Assembly (NCBI RefSeq): GCF_000935355.1
Contig: NZ_JXZC01000004.1
Span: forward strand, 186,001-250,000
Length of the DNA stretch: 64,000 nucleotides
Direction: 5' to 3'
From: Rossellomorea aquimaris
Lineage (GTDB): Bacteria; Bacillota; Bacilli; Bacillales; Bacillaceae_B
Shown here: one piece after another, positions 35,652-43,639 of the stretch
Layout: the number at the start of each line of letters is the position of its first letter
How positions within the stretch are numbered: position 1 is the stretch's first letter
Program-made: the position numbers and the translations under genes
The notes under the pieces: model-generated
Seen by the model: the letters and a program-made list of their open reading frames with translations, nothing else
Databases searched by the model: none
Told to the model about the DNA's origin: nothing

Positions 35652-35722
35652 GGCATATAAAAACAGAAAATGGCAGATAAATATGAAATAGGGCACGCAA
35701 ATCCCGGAAATGGCAGATAACC
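35652..35722. repeat. tandem array C, period exactly 20 bp
   Basis: GGCA starts at 35652, 35672, 35692 and 35712. Units follow GGCAGATAAATATGAAAT-like sequence. It lies upstream of the 95-aa gene in the 300-bp gap. Confidence 0.8.
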
Positions 35723-35776
35723 TTTATCTTGGAACGATCCAGCGGAAATCCAATCTCGCCTAACGGTTAACCAATA

Positions 35777-35810
35777 GGCCCACCGTCTCATTCTAAGAAG
35801 GTGGGCTCTA
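35777..35810 (-). terminator. terminator of the VLRF1-like gene
   Basis: GGCCCACC / GGTGGGCT stem close to the minus-strand gene end at 35814. There is no strong T-run, so it is a moderate terminator or stabiliser. Confidence 0.5.
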
Positions 35811-35813
35811 CGA

Positions 35814-36614
35814 TTATGCCAGCAGTTTTTCCACAACCTTATGCTCATTCTCATTCAGCAAGTTCTTACCAATCGTTTCGTGGACCTCTTTATTCATGCT
35901 TTCTTCCAATACAGCGGCTTCTTCTTTATCCCCAACGAGGACGATACGTTCCCATTTTTCATCGGCTGCCTTTTTGTCCAGGATGCTGCCAAGGCTTTTC
36001 CACCAGCGCTGCTGGTTGGCCTTGAGGCGATTTTCGAATTCTTCCTGCTGATTGGCCTTTCCTCCGCCGCTTCCCATGCTGACGTCTGCGTGGTGAGGCC
36101 CTTCATGTTTTCGCCAATCATCTGTTTCTAAGTCGAACTCCATAAATTCGCTGGACTGAATCTCTCCAAAGGCAGAGGTAAGGATTTTGATTTGATTTTG
36201 CTGAAGAAGCACGAGTCCTGTGTAAGGATAATCTTTGTGCAGGGATTTTAATTGATCCAGATGAGGGTTCTCCTCCCAATAGAAATTCGTTTCGACAGGT
36301 ACTTGAAGTTCGAAGGTTTCCCAAATACCGCTATCTGCTGAGGCGAAGATGATAAAGCTTCTTGGCAGCTCACGCTCTAAACTATACACGTAGTTTTCTA
36401 CCTTCGGGCGGATCGATTGAAGCCTTTCTTTTTCCTCGGGAGCACTTTCAAGGTATTCTTCCAGACGGTTGAATCCGTTTTTGAGGGCGATTTTCCATTC
36501 GCCTCCCTGTTGATCGGGGTCGCTGCGGTCCGTATTCAAGTAAACCGTCAATAGCTTATCCGGCTTCTGTAAGTATAAGTTTTCCAATACGCTCAGTGTT
36601 TTTTTGAAAGACAT
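35814..36614 (-). CDS. VLRF1/bAeRF-like release-factor-family protein
   Basis: Protein of 266 residues beginning KKTLSVLENLYLQKPDKLLTVYLNTDRSDPDQQGGEWKIALKNG, matching the Bacillus branch of bacterial archaeo-eukaryotic eRF1-like proteins (VLRF1 family). A later segment HEGPHHADVSMGSGGGKANQQEEFENRL corresponds to the loop that replaces the peptide-releasing GGQ motif, here the glycine-rich GSGGGKANQQ. Such proteins are thought to act on stalled ribosomes or tRNA hydrolysis. No membrane segment. RBS AAAGGAGGAG. Alternative: a protein of unknown function with only the same fold. Confidence 0.65.
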   Translation of the reverse strand: MSFKKTLSVLENLYLQKPDKLLTVYLNTDRSDPDQQGGEWKIALKNGFNRLEEYLESAPEEKERLQSIRPKVENYVYSLERELPRSFIIFASADSGIWETFELQVPVETNFYWEENPHLDQLKSLHKDYPYTGLVLLQQNQIKILTSAFGEIQSSEFMEFDLETDDWRKHEGPHHADVSMGSGGGKANQQEEFENRLKANQQRWWKSLGSILDKKAADEKWERIVLVGDKEEAAVLEESMNKEVHETIGKNLLNENEHKVVEKLLA

Positions 36615-36823
36615 GGAACTCCTCCTTTAAGAATTCTTACTGTTCATATAAACGGTAGAGGTCCTGCTTAAACATATTTTTTGTAAAAAAAGGGAATTGA
36701 CGAATATCTATAACGTAATGTGCTTGTATGTCTTTTTTTCTTGAAGAAATCAGATAAATCATGTTTTATGTTCTTTCCATCGGGTAAATATGTACTAAAT
36801 AACACACGACGGGAGAGAATAAA

Positions 36824-37057
36824 GTGAGCTATATTAACCAAGGTAGAGAGCGCATTCAATTTGATCGCAAGGGTAAGAAAAAGGATCTACATATACTGGA
36901 GTGCACACATTGTGAGAATGAATTCCGTTCAACCATGAATGTCAATCAAATCGAGTGCGCGCATTGTTCAACATCCACAGATCCTAAATTGGACCTTTCG
37001 ATTTTCAAAGTCATCGGATTTATTGAGAATCTTCAAGGGAGTGAAGTTCGTTGCTAA
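36824..37057 (+). CDS. small zinc-ribbon protein (77 aa)
   Basis: GTG start with GGGAGAG upstream. The product has two CxxC knuckles (LECTHCEN, IECAHCST) separated by about 18 residues, a treble or ribbon zinc site, between a basic N-terminus and a hydrophobic-acidic tail. It is followed by a 40-codon membrane ORF whose start lies inside its last codons. The context fits no pathway I recognise; it may bind RNA or a protein partner. Confidence 0.6.
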   Translation: MSYINQGRERIQFDRKGKKKDLHILECTHCENEFRSTMNVNQIECAHCSTSTDPKLDLSIFKVIGFIENLQGSEVRC

Positions 37058-37173
37058 ACAAGGATAAACTAGCCGATTTGAAAATGGATTTTCACGATAT
37101 TCTTTGGATGAGTTCTGGAGTTGCTATTATTCTATTATTACTTGCTTTAGCCAATTTTTTTATCATAGCCTAA
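37051..37173 (+). CDS. 40-residue single-pass membrane miniprotein
   Basis: TTG at 37051 with AAGGGAGTGA upstream opens a 40-codon frame overlapping the end of the zinc-ribbon gene. The product has a charged start (MLNKDKLADLKMDF) and a C-terminal hydrophobic helix (VAIILLLLALANFFIIA). Overlap and RBS argue for translational coupling, but no homologue is known to me. Confidence 0.5.
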   Translation: MLNKDKLADLKMDFHDILWMSSGVAIILLLLALANFFIIA

Positions 37174-37188
37174 TCAAATGACCGGTTG

Positions 37189-37222
37189 AAAAGTCCTGAC
37201 TGCTTAGCGGGGCTTTTTTTGT
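37189..37222 (+). terminator. hairpin with T7 after the miniprotein gene
   Basis: AAAAGTCC and GGGGCTTTTTTT can pair with one mismatch; the seven-T run follows. Weaker than the hairpin at 37242. Confidence 0.5.
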
Positions 37223-37241
37223 TGGGTGAACCTCTCCATTG

Positions 37242-37285
37242 AAAAAGCCTGCCCGCTTTTAGGATTAAAGCGGGCAGGCTTTTCT
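37242..37285. terminator. strong bidirectional terminator
   Basis: Seventeen-base perfect stem (AAAAGCCTGCCCGCTTT / AAAGCGGGCAGGCTTTT) between the 40-aa gene and the convergent aldehyde dehydrogenase. Confidence 0.9.
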
Positions 37286-37293
37286 TTAGGTTG

Positions 37294-38742
37294 TTATCCT
37301 TTATAGTTCTCATCGTACTCAAGATAAACAACATGTGTTTCCAGGTATTCGTTAAGTCCGTGTTTACCATCTGCTCCACCAAGTCCTGATTGACCGCGGC
37401 CAGCGTGGAAACCGTTGATGGCTTCGAAGTTTTCACGATTGACGAAAGTTTCACCGTATCGAAGTTCATTGGCGGCTCTCATGATTTCATGGAGATTTTC
37501 ACTGAAGATGGATGAAGAGAGGCCATATTCGGTATCGTTGGCCAGTTCGATGACTTCATCGAAATCCTTGTATGTCATAATGGGAAGGACGGGTCCAAAG
37601 ATCTCTTCCTGGATGATGTCCATATCCTGCTTTACATCTATGAGAATGGTAGGCTCGTAGTAGAACCCTTTATCCACATTGAGCGGTTTCCCGCCGGTAA
37701 GGATTTTCGCCCCGTTTTCTACTGCTGTATTGACCATTTCAGTTACGGTTTCAAGTCGATCTTTATTCACAAGAGGTCCGATGTCGTTGTCCCGGTTGGT
37801 CGGATCCCCGACTGTCGTGTTTTTCATCGCTTCGGTCATTTTGCTGATGAATTCTTCTGCTACATCCTCGTGGACGTACACCCTTTCCGCATTCGTACAT
37901 GCCTGCCCGGAGTTGGTGATTCTTGACGTTTTGATCTTTTCAACGGCAAGGTCAATATTTGCATGCTTGGTGACGATGGCAGGAGCCTTACCGCCCAGCT
38001 CCAGATTTACTTTTGTGATGGACTTCGACGCGGCTTCCATTACTTTTGAACCAGCCGGGTAGCTTCCCGTCATGGATACCATGCGTACTTTGGGGTGACT
38101 GGACATTGGGTTCCCGATATCGGACCCTTTACCGGTCACAAGGTTGAAGACTCCTTTTGGCAGCCCGACTTCGTCTATGATCTTAGCAAACTCACATGCC
38201 GTATTTGGTGTATACTGACTTGGTTTCAGGACAATGGTACAACCTGTCACAATCGCAGGGGCCACTTTCCTGGCCAGAATGAACATCGGGAAGTTCCACG
38301 GAACGATTCCCGCTACGACGCCGATCGGCTTCTTATACACAAGAATGTTTTCATTGGAGCGTTCACTCTCAAGAATTTCGCCTTCGTACCTTAACGCCCA
38401 ACCAGCCATGTAGCGGAAATACTCGATGGCAACATCCAGCTCATCTTCTGATGAATTCAATGTTTTGCCGTTTTCTTCGGTCAGCATCTGAACAAACTGG
38501 TCTTTTCGTTCTTCCAGCTTATCGGCTATCTTATATAAATAGGAAGCACGTTCCTTGGAAGGGACCTTCTCCCACGAAAGAAAAGCAGAATGAGCCGCAT
38601 CAATCGCGTGATTGACATCCTCTTCCGTCCCCAACTGAATGGAAGAGATCGTCTCCTCATTCGCAGGATTGATCACGTCCAGCGTATCCTTCGACGTACT
38701 ATCCACAAACTCACCATTAATATACAACTGATACTTCTTCAC
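37294..38742 (-). CDS. NAD(P)-dependent aldehyde dehydrogenase (AldA-like)
   Basis: Protein of 482 residues. Landmarks: PWNFPMFILARKVAPAIVTGC, the catalytic Glu in VNLELGGKAP, the catalytic Cys in GQACTNAERVYV, and EEIFGPVLPIM. The sequence is closest in pattern to lactaldehyde/glycolaldehyde dehydrogenases of the AldA group. The frame is open to 38847, but the GTG at 38742 (protein MKKYQLYINGEF) is preferred because AAGGAGGAG lies immediately before it and homologues start here. An 8-10 codon leader frame precedes it. Soluble cytosolic enzyme; physiological aldehyde unknown. Confidence 0.92.
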   Translation of the reverse strand: MKKYQLYINGEFVDSTSKDTLDVINPANEETISSIQLGTEEDVNHAIDAAHSAFLSWEKVPSKERASYLYKIADKLEERKDQFVQMLTEENGKTLNSSEDELDVAIEYFRYMAGWALRYEGEILESERSNENILVYKKPIGVVAGIVPWNFPMFILARKVAPAIVTGCTIVLKPSQYTPNTACEFAKIIDEVGLPKGVFNLVTGKGSDIGNPMSSHPKVRMVSMTGSYPAGSKVMEAASKSITKVNLELGGKAPAIVTKHANIDLAVEKIKTSRITNSGQACTNAERVYVHEDVAEEFISKMTEAMKNTTVGDPTNRDNDIGPLVNKDRLETVTEMVNTAVENGAKILTGGKPLNVDKGFYYEPTILIDVKQDMDIIQEEIFGPVLPIMTYKDFDEVIELANDTEYGLSSSIFSENLHEIMRAANELRYGETFVNRENFEAINGFHAGRGQSGLGGADGKHGLNEYLETHVVYLEYDENYKG

Positions 38743-38744
38743 GT

Positions 38745-38777
38745 TTACTCCTCCTTGTAAAACTGTTTCATATTCAT
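38745..38777 (-). CDS. possible 10-codon leader peptide of the dehydrogenase gene
   Basis: Behind AAAAGGAGGAGG (minus strand, complement of 38779-38790) lies a short frame MNMKQFYKEE-stop. Its codons contain the Shine-Dalgarno AAGGAGGAG of the dehydrogenase, and its TAA is two bases before the GTG start. This is the geometry of translational coupling. Too short to be certain. Confidence 0.35.
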   Translation of the reverse strand: MNMKQFYKEE

Positions 38778-38826
38778 ACCTCCTCCTTTTCCCGTTTAAT
38801 GGGTAGGGGTAAACATGGGGATGTGC

Positions 38827-38840
38827 GAGGGACGGACCTC
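38827..38840. repeat. GGGACGGACCT element (single copy)
   Basis: GAGGGACGGACCTC in the gap between the dehydrogenase promoter region and the YfmJ gene, with no visible partner arm. Confidence 0.8.
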
Positions 38841-38934
38841 GTTCCACCCATTTATTAAGCTGAAACCTTTATATAAAGGGGGTTAAGTGAGTAAGCGGGC
38901 TCGCTTCTGGAAATGTAATGAAGAAGTAAAGACA

Positions 38935-39016
38935 GAGGGACGGACCTCATTCACTCAATCCTTCAACCAAAATGTTGAATGAATAGGATTTGAGTGAAAA
39001 TGAAGGTCCGTCCCTC
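38935..39016. repeat. long inverted repeat ending in GGGACGGACCT elements
   Basis: Two GAGGGACGGACCT termini in opposite orientation (38935-38948, 39004-39016) extend inward as near-complementary arms of about 30 bp (CATTCACTCAATCCT opposite AGGATTTGAGTGAAAATG) and an inner TCAAC...GTTGA stem. The whole 82 bp folds into one hairpin immediately after the YfmJ stop (39025). It resembles a small non-autonomous repeat and may act as terminator. Confidence 0.85.
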
Positions 39017-39024
39017 AAGTTAGG

Positions 39025-40050
39025 TTATTTGCCTGGGTCGGCGATTTTGACGAGTTGTTTGCCGATGTTTTTGCCTTGGAAGAGTCCGAGGAAGGCTTCG
39101 GTTACGTTTTCCAAGCCTTCTGTGATGGTTTCTTCGTATTGGAGTTTTCCTTGGGAAAGCCATTGGCCAAGTTCTGTTGCTCCTTCTTTGAAGCGGTCAT
39201 TGTAGTCGTTGACGACAAATCCCTTCATAAGTGCGCTTGATTTGATCAATCTGGTTTGTACGCGTGGTCCCAGATCGCGATCCGTTTTGTTGTAAGAAGA
39301 AATCGCTCCGCACACTGGTACACGTGCATGTTTATTTAGTAAACTTAGGGCAGCGTCACCGATTTCGCCACCAACGTTTTCGAAATACACATCGATGCCG
39401 TTTGGACAGGCTTCTTTTAACGTAGCATAGATATTGTCCGTTGTTTTGTAGTTGATTCCTTCGTCAAATCCAAGCGTATTTGTCAGGTAGCTTACTTTTT
39501 CATCTGAACCTGCAATCCCGACAACACGGGCTCCTTTGATTTTGGCGATTTGTCCAACTACAGAGCCGACTGCACCTGCAGCGCCCGATACCACCACGGT
39601 TTCCCCCTCTTTTGGCTGGCCAATATCGAGGAGTCCAAAATAAGCGGTCAATCCAGTCATTCCCAGTATGCTCAAGTGAGTAGAAATAGGGGCGACATTC
39701 GGATCGATGGAGCGGACCTGCTTCTCATCGGCAAGGGAATACTCCTGCCAAGGCAGCATTCCTACCACGAAATCACCTTTTTGGAAGTGTCCGGATTCTG
39801 ACTCAACGACTTCTCCAACGGCTCCGCCAGCCAACGCTTCGTTCAACTGGAAGGGTTCTACATACGACTTGGCATCAGACATTCTGCCCCGCATATAGGG
39901 ATCCACGGAAAGATAAAGAGTCTTGACTAATACTTGTCCTTTGGATGGTTTAGGAACTTCAATCTCTTTGAAGTTAAAATCCTCTTTTACAGGCATTCCT
40001 TCAGGACGGGCGACTAATTGAATTTGTTGCTGCTTTTCGGGTAACATCAT
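39025..40050 (-). CDS. yfmJ: NADP-dependent oxidoreductase, YfmJ/CurA-like
   Basis: Zinc-free medium-chain reductase of 341 residues. It begins with a family region KTLYLSVDPYMRGRMSDAKSY, has the nucleotide-binding motif VVVSGAAGAVGSVVGQIAKIKG (GxGxxG-type variant AAGAVG) and DVYFENVGGEIGDAALSLL, all typical of the leukotriene-B4 dehydrogenase/curcumin reductase group to which YfmJ belongs. It reduces alpha-beta unsaturated carbonyls with NADPH. Tandem ATGs at 40050 and 40047 follow the RBS GAGGAGG. Monocistronic; its 3' end abuts an inverted repeat of the GGGACGGACCT type. Confidence 0.9.
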   Translation of the reverse strand: MMLPEKQQQIQLVARPEGMPVKEDFNFKEIEVPKPSKGQVLVKTLYLSVDPYMRGRMSDAKSYVEPFQLNEALAGGAVGEVVESESGHFQKGDFVVGMLPWQEYSLADEKQVRSIDPNVAPISTHLSILGMTGLTAYFGLLDIGQPKEGETVVVSGAAGAVGSVVGQIAKIKGARVVGIAGSDEKVSYLTNTLGFDEGINYKTTDNIYATLKEACPNGIDVYFENVGGEIGDAALSLLNKHARVPVCGAISSYNKTDRDLGPRVQTRLIKSSALMKGFVVNDYNDRFKEGATELGQWLSQGKLQYEETITEGLENVTEAFLGLFQGKNIGKQLVKIADPGK

Positions 40051-40158
40051 GATTCCTCCTCGTAATTTAACTGGAAATTTTTTTTTCCGATTAATTGAAA
40101 CTTATCACATGGAGTTTAGGTTCTACAAAGAATAACACTTGAGAAAGGTGGTTAGGAT

Positions 40159-41091
40159 GTGGCGAATAGTTGGGATGCTGAGATTGCTGTCACAATAAGT
40201 CAGGCAAAAACATTAATACAGAATCAATTTCCGGAACTTCATCCTGAAAAAATGGACATCATTGACTATGGTTTCGATAACACGGTTATGAACGTAAACA
40301 ATGAGTGGGTTTTCCGGTTTCCAAGAAGGGAGATCGCCGTGAAGCTTTTAGAAACAGAAGGAAGGCTCTTACCACTGCTCGATGATATTAGCCTTGGACT
40401 CCAAATCCCGGTACCGATCTTTTTTGGAGAGCCTTCCCCTCAATACAAATGGCCCTTTCTCGGCTACCGGTACGTTGAAGGAACAATTCCATCCCGAGCA
40501 CGTGGGGTAAATAGAGGAGGGGATTCAGCCCTCAAATTGGCATGGTTTCTAAAGAAGCTGCATCTTACGGATGTTTCAGAGGCCGGGAAACAGGGGGTAC
40601 CTTATGATGAATTGGACCGGTTAGATGTTGAAAAACGGATTCCGGCCTTGGAAAAAAACATTCATGAAATCAGAGAATTAAACCTTTTTCACCAGGTTGG
40701 AAAGTTAATGGACTATCTTACAAACGTACCAAAAAAGCCATTACCCCCAGAAACCAGGCTGGTTCATGGGGACCTGCATTTTAAAAATGTGGTTGTGAAT
40801 GAGAACGGGATCTTATCAGGTATTCTGGATTGGGGCGACGTCCACATTGGCCATCGAGCCATTGATTTAAATCTAGCATATAGTTATCTCAATCCTGCTG
40901 GAAGGGAGTTGTTTTTCAAAGAATATGGCGAGGTTGAGGAAGTCGAATTGGAATATGCCCGGTTCAAAGCCGTCTACACCAACGTCGTCCTGCTTCTATA
41001 TGGTCATCATGAAAAACAGCCTCATACGGTTGTAGAAGCACAAAAGAGTTTGGAGCTTGCATTAAGAAGAGGGACGGACCTTGTTGAGTAA
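40159..41091 (+). CDS. aminoglycoside-phosphotransferase-family kinase
   Basis: Protein of 310 residues with a kinase-like fold: WVFRFPRREIAVKLL with the ATP Lys, TRLVHGDLHFKNVVV (catalytic loop HGDLHxxN, His-Gly-Asp) and GILDWGDVHIGHRAIDL (metal Asp of DxD). It most resembles the macrolide/aminoglycoside-type phosphotransferase group but is not necessarily a resistance gene; similar Bacillus proteins are uncharacterised. GTG start behind GAAAGGTGG. Its last codons (RRGTDLVE) come from a GGGACGGACCT element that forms the terminator. Confidence 0.82.
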   Translation: MANSWDAEIAVTISQAKTLIQNQFPELHPEKMDIIDYGFDNTVMNVNNEWVFRFPRREIAVKLLETEGRLLPLLDDISLGLQIPVPIFFGEPSPQYKWPFLGYRYVEGTIPSRARGVNRGGDSALKLAWFLKKLHLTDVSEAGKQGVPYDELDRLDVEKRIPALEKNIHEIRELNLFHQVGKLMDYLTNVPKKPLPPETRLVHGDLHFKNVVVNENGILSGILDWGDVHIGHRAIDLNLAYSYLNPAGRELFFKEYGEVEEVELEYARFKAVYTNVVLLLYGHHEKQPHTVVEAQKSLELALRRGTDLVE

Positions 41092-41110
41092 CAAGGTCCG
41101 TCCCTCTTCT
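41065..41110. terminator. perfect 21-bp hairpin of GGGACGGACCT arms (bidirectional terminator)
   Basis: Arms 41065-41085 and 41090-41110 are exact reverse complements with a four-base loop; each contains GAGGGACGGACCTTG. It straddles the phosphotransferase stop and precedes the convergent peroxiredoxin, so it probably terminates both. Confidence 0.85.
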
Positions 41111-41114
41111 GATA

Positions 41115-41618
41115 TCATTTAACGTTTTTTTGAATATACTTCACGATTTTTCTCAGTTCATTTGCATGTGGACGGCCAAAGGGGCTCGTCTGTCTTTGCT
41201 GGTACATGGTTTGTCCTTTTTCGTTCACAAGGAAGTATGCCGGTTCACCGTGCTGTCCGTGATCCTCATAGGGGGCATCTTCACCGTGATAGAACACATC
41301 ATAGGCTTTGATGGCCTCCAGTTTTTCGTCGGCTAATACTGGGAATGTTAAATCCTCTTTGTTCGCAAACTCCTGTAAGTCCTCCAATTTATCACTGGAA
41401 ATCGCAAGTATGTGAACGTTATGTTTTTCAAAATCCTCTTTGTTTGCTTGAAGTTCTCTTAACTCTTCCTGACATACCGGGCACCATGAGCCCCTGAAGA
41501 AAACGATGAGATGCCAGCTTTGATGCTCTTTTTGATGGTCCTCGAACGAGAATGTCTCACCTGAAACTGCCGGGAGCGTGAAATTTGGTACCGTATCATT
41601 TAAATGAAAAGTTGCCAT
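41115..41618 (-). CDS. peroxiredoxin (AhpC/TSA/Bcp-like)
   Basis: Thioredoxin-fold protein of 167 residues: PNFTLPAVSGETFSF at the N-terminus, FFRGSWCPVCQEELRELQ with peroxidatic Cys46 and a close second Cys49, and a DHGQHGEPAYFLVNEKG C-terminal motif. The CPVC spacing is that of redoxin or atypical Bcp-type thiol peroxidases, which reduce hydroperoxides using thioredoxin. No signal peptide. Monocistronic. Confidence 0.88.
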   Translation of the reverse strand: MATFHLNDTVPNFTLPAVSGETFSFEDHQKEHQSWHLIVFFRGSWCPVCQEELRELQANKEDFEKHNVHILAISSDKLEDLQEFANKEDLTFPVLADEKLEAIKAYDVFYHGEDAPYEDHGQHGEPAYFLVNEKGQTMYQQRQTSPFGRPHANELRKIVKYIQKNVK

Positions 41619-41788
41619 TATTCATTCCTCCTATTTGTTTTCTTTCTAGTCAGATAGGCGTCAGGACAATCCTGACGGAAGCGTGATGCATAGAATAGAG
41701 TAATTAATTTGCTTACATGGATTGTATTTCCCCTTGTGAGAGAAACAAAACGTACTAATGTGCAAAGTGAGTAGAAAGGACGAAGGAT

Positions 41789-42091
41789 ATGAGAAGAATG
41801 AAGACAGGTCCAAATCTGTGTATTTTCCCGGGATACAAGTGGTGCGGACCGGGATGCAGCGGACCCGGCGCCCCCATCAACTCAGTTGACGCAGCATGTA
41901 AAGACCATGACCTGTGCTATGAGCGATACGGTCCAAGTTGTCAGTGTGACCGAATGTTTATGAGAAAGCTTAGGAACCATATTGATCCCGATACTCGAGA
42001 AGGAAGACATGCCTATCTAATGTATCAGTATATGAAGTTGCAGACGAAGGTCACATGTCAGGAAGATCGGTGCCCTAAGTCTTGGATATAG
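41789..42091 (+). CDS. phospholipase-A2-like miniprotein
   Basis: Protein of 100 residues with a calcium-loop-like PGYKWCGPGCSGPG (16-28) and the His/Asp pair of PLA2 in VDAACKDHDLCYERYG (His40-Asp41). Eight or more cysteines (11, 19, 23, 37, 43, 51, 53 and others) could make disulfides. This is the parvovirus VP1/PLA2-type fold that also appears as small proteins in Bacillus. No signal peptide is present, so it may act inside the cell or be released by lysis. RBS AAGGACGAAGG. Activity unproven. Confidence 0.75.
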   Translation: MRRMKTGPNLCIFPGYKWCGPGCSGPGAPINSVDAACKDHDLCYERYGPSCQCDRMFMRKLRNHIDPDTREGRHAYLMYQYMKLQTKVTCQEDRCPKSWI

Positions 42092-42096
42092 ATAGG

Positions 42097-42130
42097 GGCC
42101 GCTTGGATTGTTCAAGCGGTCTATTTTAGT
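42097..42130 (+). terminator. intrinsic terminator of the PLA2-like gene
   Basis: GGCCGCTTG / CAAGCGGTC hairpin followed by TATTTTAGTT. The next 200 bp contain only AT-rich promoter-type sequence. Confidence 0.75.
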
Positions 42131-42329
42131 TAGTTTGAGACCATTTCTTATCCACTTATTCCCTCTTTTTCAAGTAAATTGGTGTTGAATTTTGTCGATA
42201 TTTGTATAAAAATGGCTAGTGTACTCTAATAAGACATTGTTCTTATTTTTGCAAATGAAGAAAATTAGCGAATTTAATCTTTTATACCTTTCACGCTGAT
42301 GACAGGCGTTTTCTTAAAGGAACGATGGT

Positions 42330-42479
42330 ATGAAAGTATTCTATAAGGATTTAGAACAAAAGTTGCTTTTTACATTTGTTCACGGATTTTTATGCCTGAT
42401 TCTATTACAATTACCTATGATATTGACAGCAAGAAAGGGGAGAGACCGTGTCAACACAAAAGAAAAAATATCTTTTTGA
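42330..42479 (+). CDS. possible 49-residue membrane peptide overlapping the acyltransferase start
   Basis: ATG at 42330 behind AAAGGA opens a 49-codon frame (MKVFYKDLEQKLLF..., hydrophobic centre FVHGFLCLILLQLPMIL) ending 32 bp inside the acyltransferase gene in another frame. Spacing is good, but there is no homology to support it; it may be a coupled upstream frame or chance. Confidence 0.4.
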   Translation: MKVFYKDLEQKLLFTFVHGFLCLILLQLPMILTARKGRDRVNTKEKISF

Positions 42480-43545
42480 AATTCATTTTTTAAGAGCATT
42501 TGCTTGTTTAGCTGTATTGGGAGTTCACGTATCAGCTACTTATTACTCAATGAATGATAATACGTTCAATTGGTTTTCATACTTTTTAAATCAAGTAGGC
42601 CGTTTTGGAACGCCTATATTTGTTGTGATTGCCGGTTTTCTATTATTCTATCAAGTAAAAAGAAACACGTATTCCTTTAATAAATTTATCTCTTCCAGAA
42701 TATCGAAAATCATTATGCCCTTGATATTATGGAGCTTGGTCTATCGTTTCTTACTCTATTATTTTGATAATCAACAGATTGGAGCAATAAAAACAGAGCT
42801 TGTTAAAATCTTTACAGGCGGTCACTTCTATCATCTCTATTTTATTGCTATTATCGTTCAATTTTATTTTATTTTTCCTATCCTGCAAAAGGTATTCAGA
42901 ACGAAAATGGGATTGATTATTTTAACGGTCATTTCATTCTTTATCAGTTATAATATGATCGGTTTTGATCCTGGAATCGAAGGGTTCATCGGAGAGTTTA
43001 TGGCAAGTAAATCGTTCATGCCGTTATGGATGTTCTATTTTTCATTCGGTGGGCTATTGGCCTTCTTCTGGGATGAAATCAGGGATTTTGCAACTGACTT
43101 TCCATGGATGATGCTAATCCTATCAATACTCATAACAGCAGGAGCAATCGTAGAGTATACGCTCAATGGAGATCTTACGAACCGAAGAGCAAGCAATTTA
43201 TTGAATATTCCTCTATTAAGCATTGCCACTATCGGAATGTATCCTTTACTTTCCCATTGGAGTGTTCTGAAAAAACCTCTGACGTTATTAGGAAAGTATT
43301 CAATGGGGATTTACCTGGTTCATCCTTTTGTTCTTCACTTGATGAAAATATATTTACCTGCTTCTACGTGGAATATGATGTATCTGCCAATCACATTTGT
43401 CGCCGTTTTATTAATTTGTGTAGGTTTGATCCGACTTATTCAGCAGGTTCCATTTAGCAGTTATTTCATTCCTGTACCAAAAATCAAAAAAACACCAAAC
43501 AAAGAAAGTGTAAGAACTGTTTCATCAAAAGAAGCTACGGCATAG
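42448..43545 (+). CDS. acyltransferase family 3 membrane protein
   Basis: Multi-spanning protein of 365 residues. It begins FEIHFLRAFACLAVLGVHVSATYYSM, containing the conserved R and H of the acyltransferase_3 (OafA/YrhL) family, and has FYHLYFIAIIVQFYFIFPIL and SMGIYLVHPFVLHLM later. Family members O-acetylate cell-surface polysaccharides or peptidoglycan using acetyl-CoA from the cytoplasm. No extracellular SGNH domain is fused, so it may transfer to a lipid carrier or need a partner. GTG start with AAAGGGGAGAG. Confidence 0.88.
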   Translation: MSTQKKKYLFEIHFLRAFACLAVLGVHVSATYYSMNDNTFNWFSYFLNQVGRFGTPIFVVIAGFLLFYQVKRNTYSFNKFISSRISKIIMPLILWSLVYRFLLYYFDNQQIGAIKTELVKIFTGGHFYHLYFIAIIVQFYFIFPILQKVFRTKMGLIILTVISFFISYNMIGFDPGIEGFIGEFMASKSFMPLWMFYFSFGGLLAFFWDEIRDFATDFPWMMLILSILITAGAIVEYTLNGDLTNRRASNLLNIPLLSIATIGMYPLLSHWSVLKKPLTLLGKYSMGIYLVHPFVLHLMKIYLPASTWNMMYLPITFVAVLLICVGLIRLIQQVPFSSYFIPVPKIKKTPNKESVRTVSSKEATA

Positions 43546-43548
43546 ACG

Positions 43549-43582
43549 AAAGAACCGGGTTGAACGCCCGGTTCTTTTTTTG
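43549..43582 (+). terminator. intrinsic terminator of the acyltransferase
   Basis: AAAGAACCGGG / CCCGGTTCTTTTTT, 11-bp stem with seven-base loop. Confidence 0.88.
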
Positions 43583-43639
43583 TGAGATTCTACTGTTTTT
43601 ACATGGAATGAGCAAGGCCGATGAGCTCAGGTAACCGTT

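Noticed and set aside
38743..38847. N-terminal extension of the aldehyde dehydrogenase
   Set aside because: Frame remains open, but the RBS at the internal GTG and the family's usual N-terminus contradict it.
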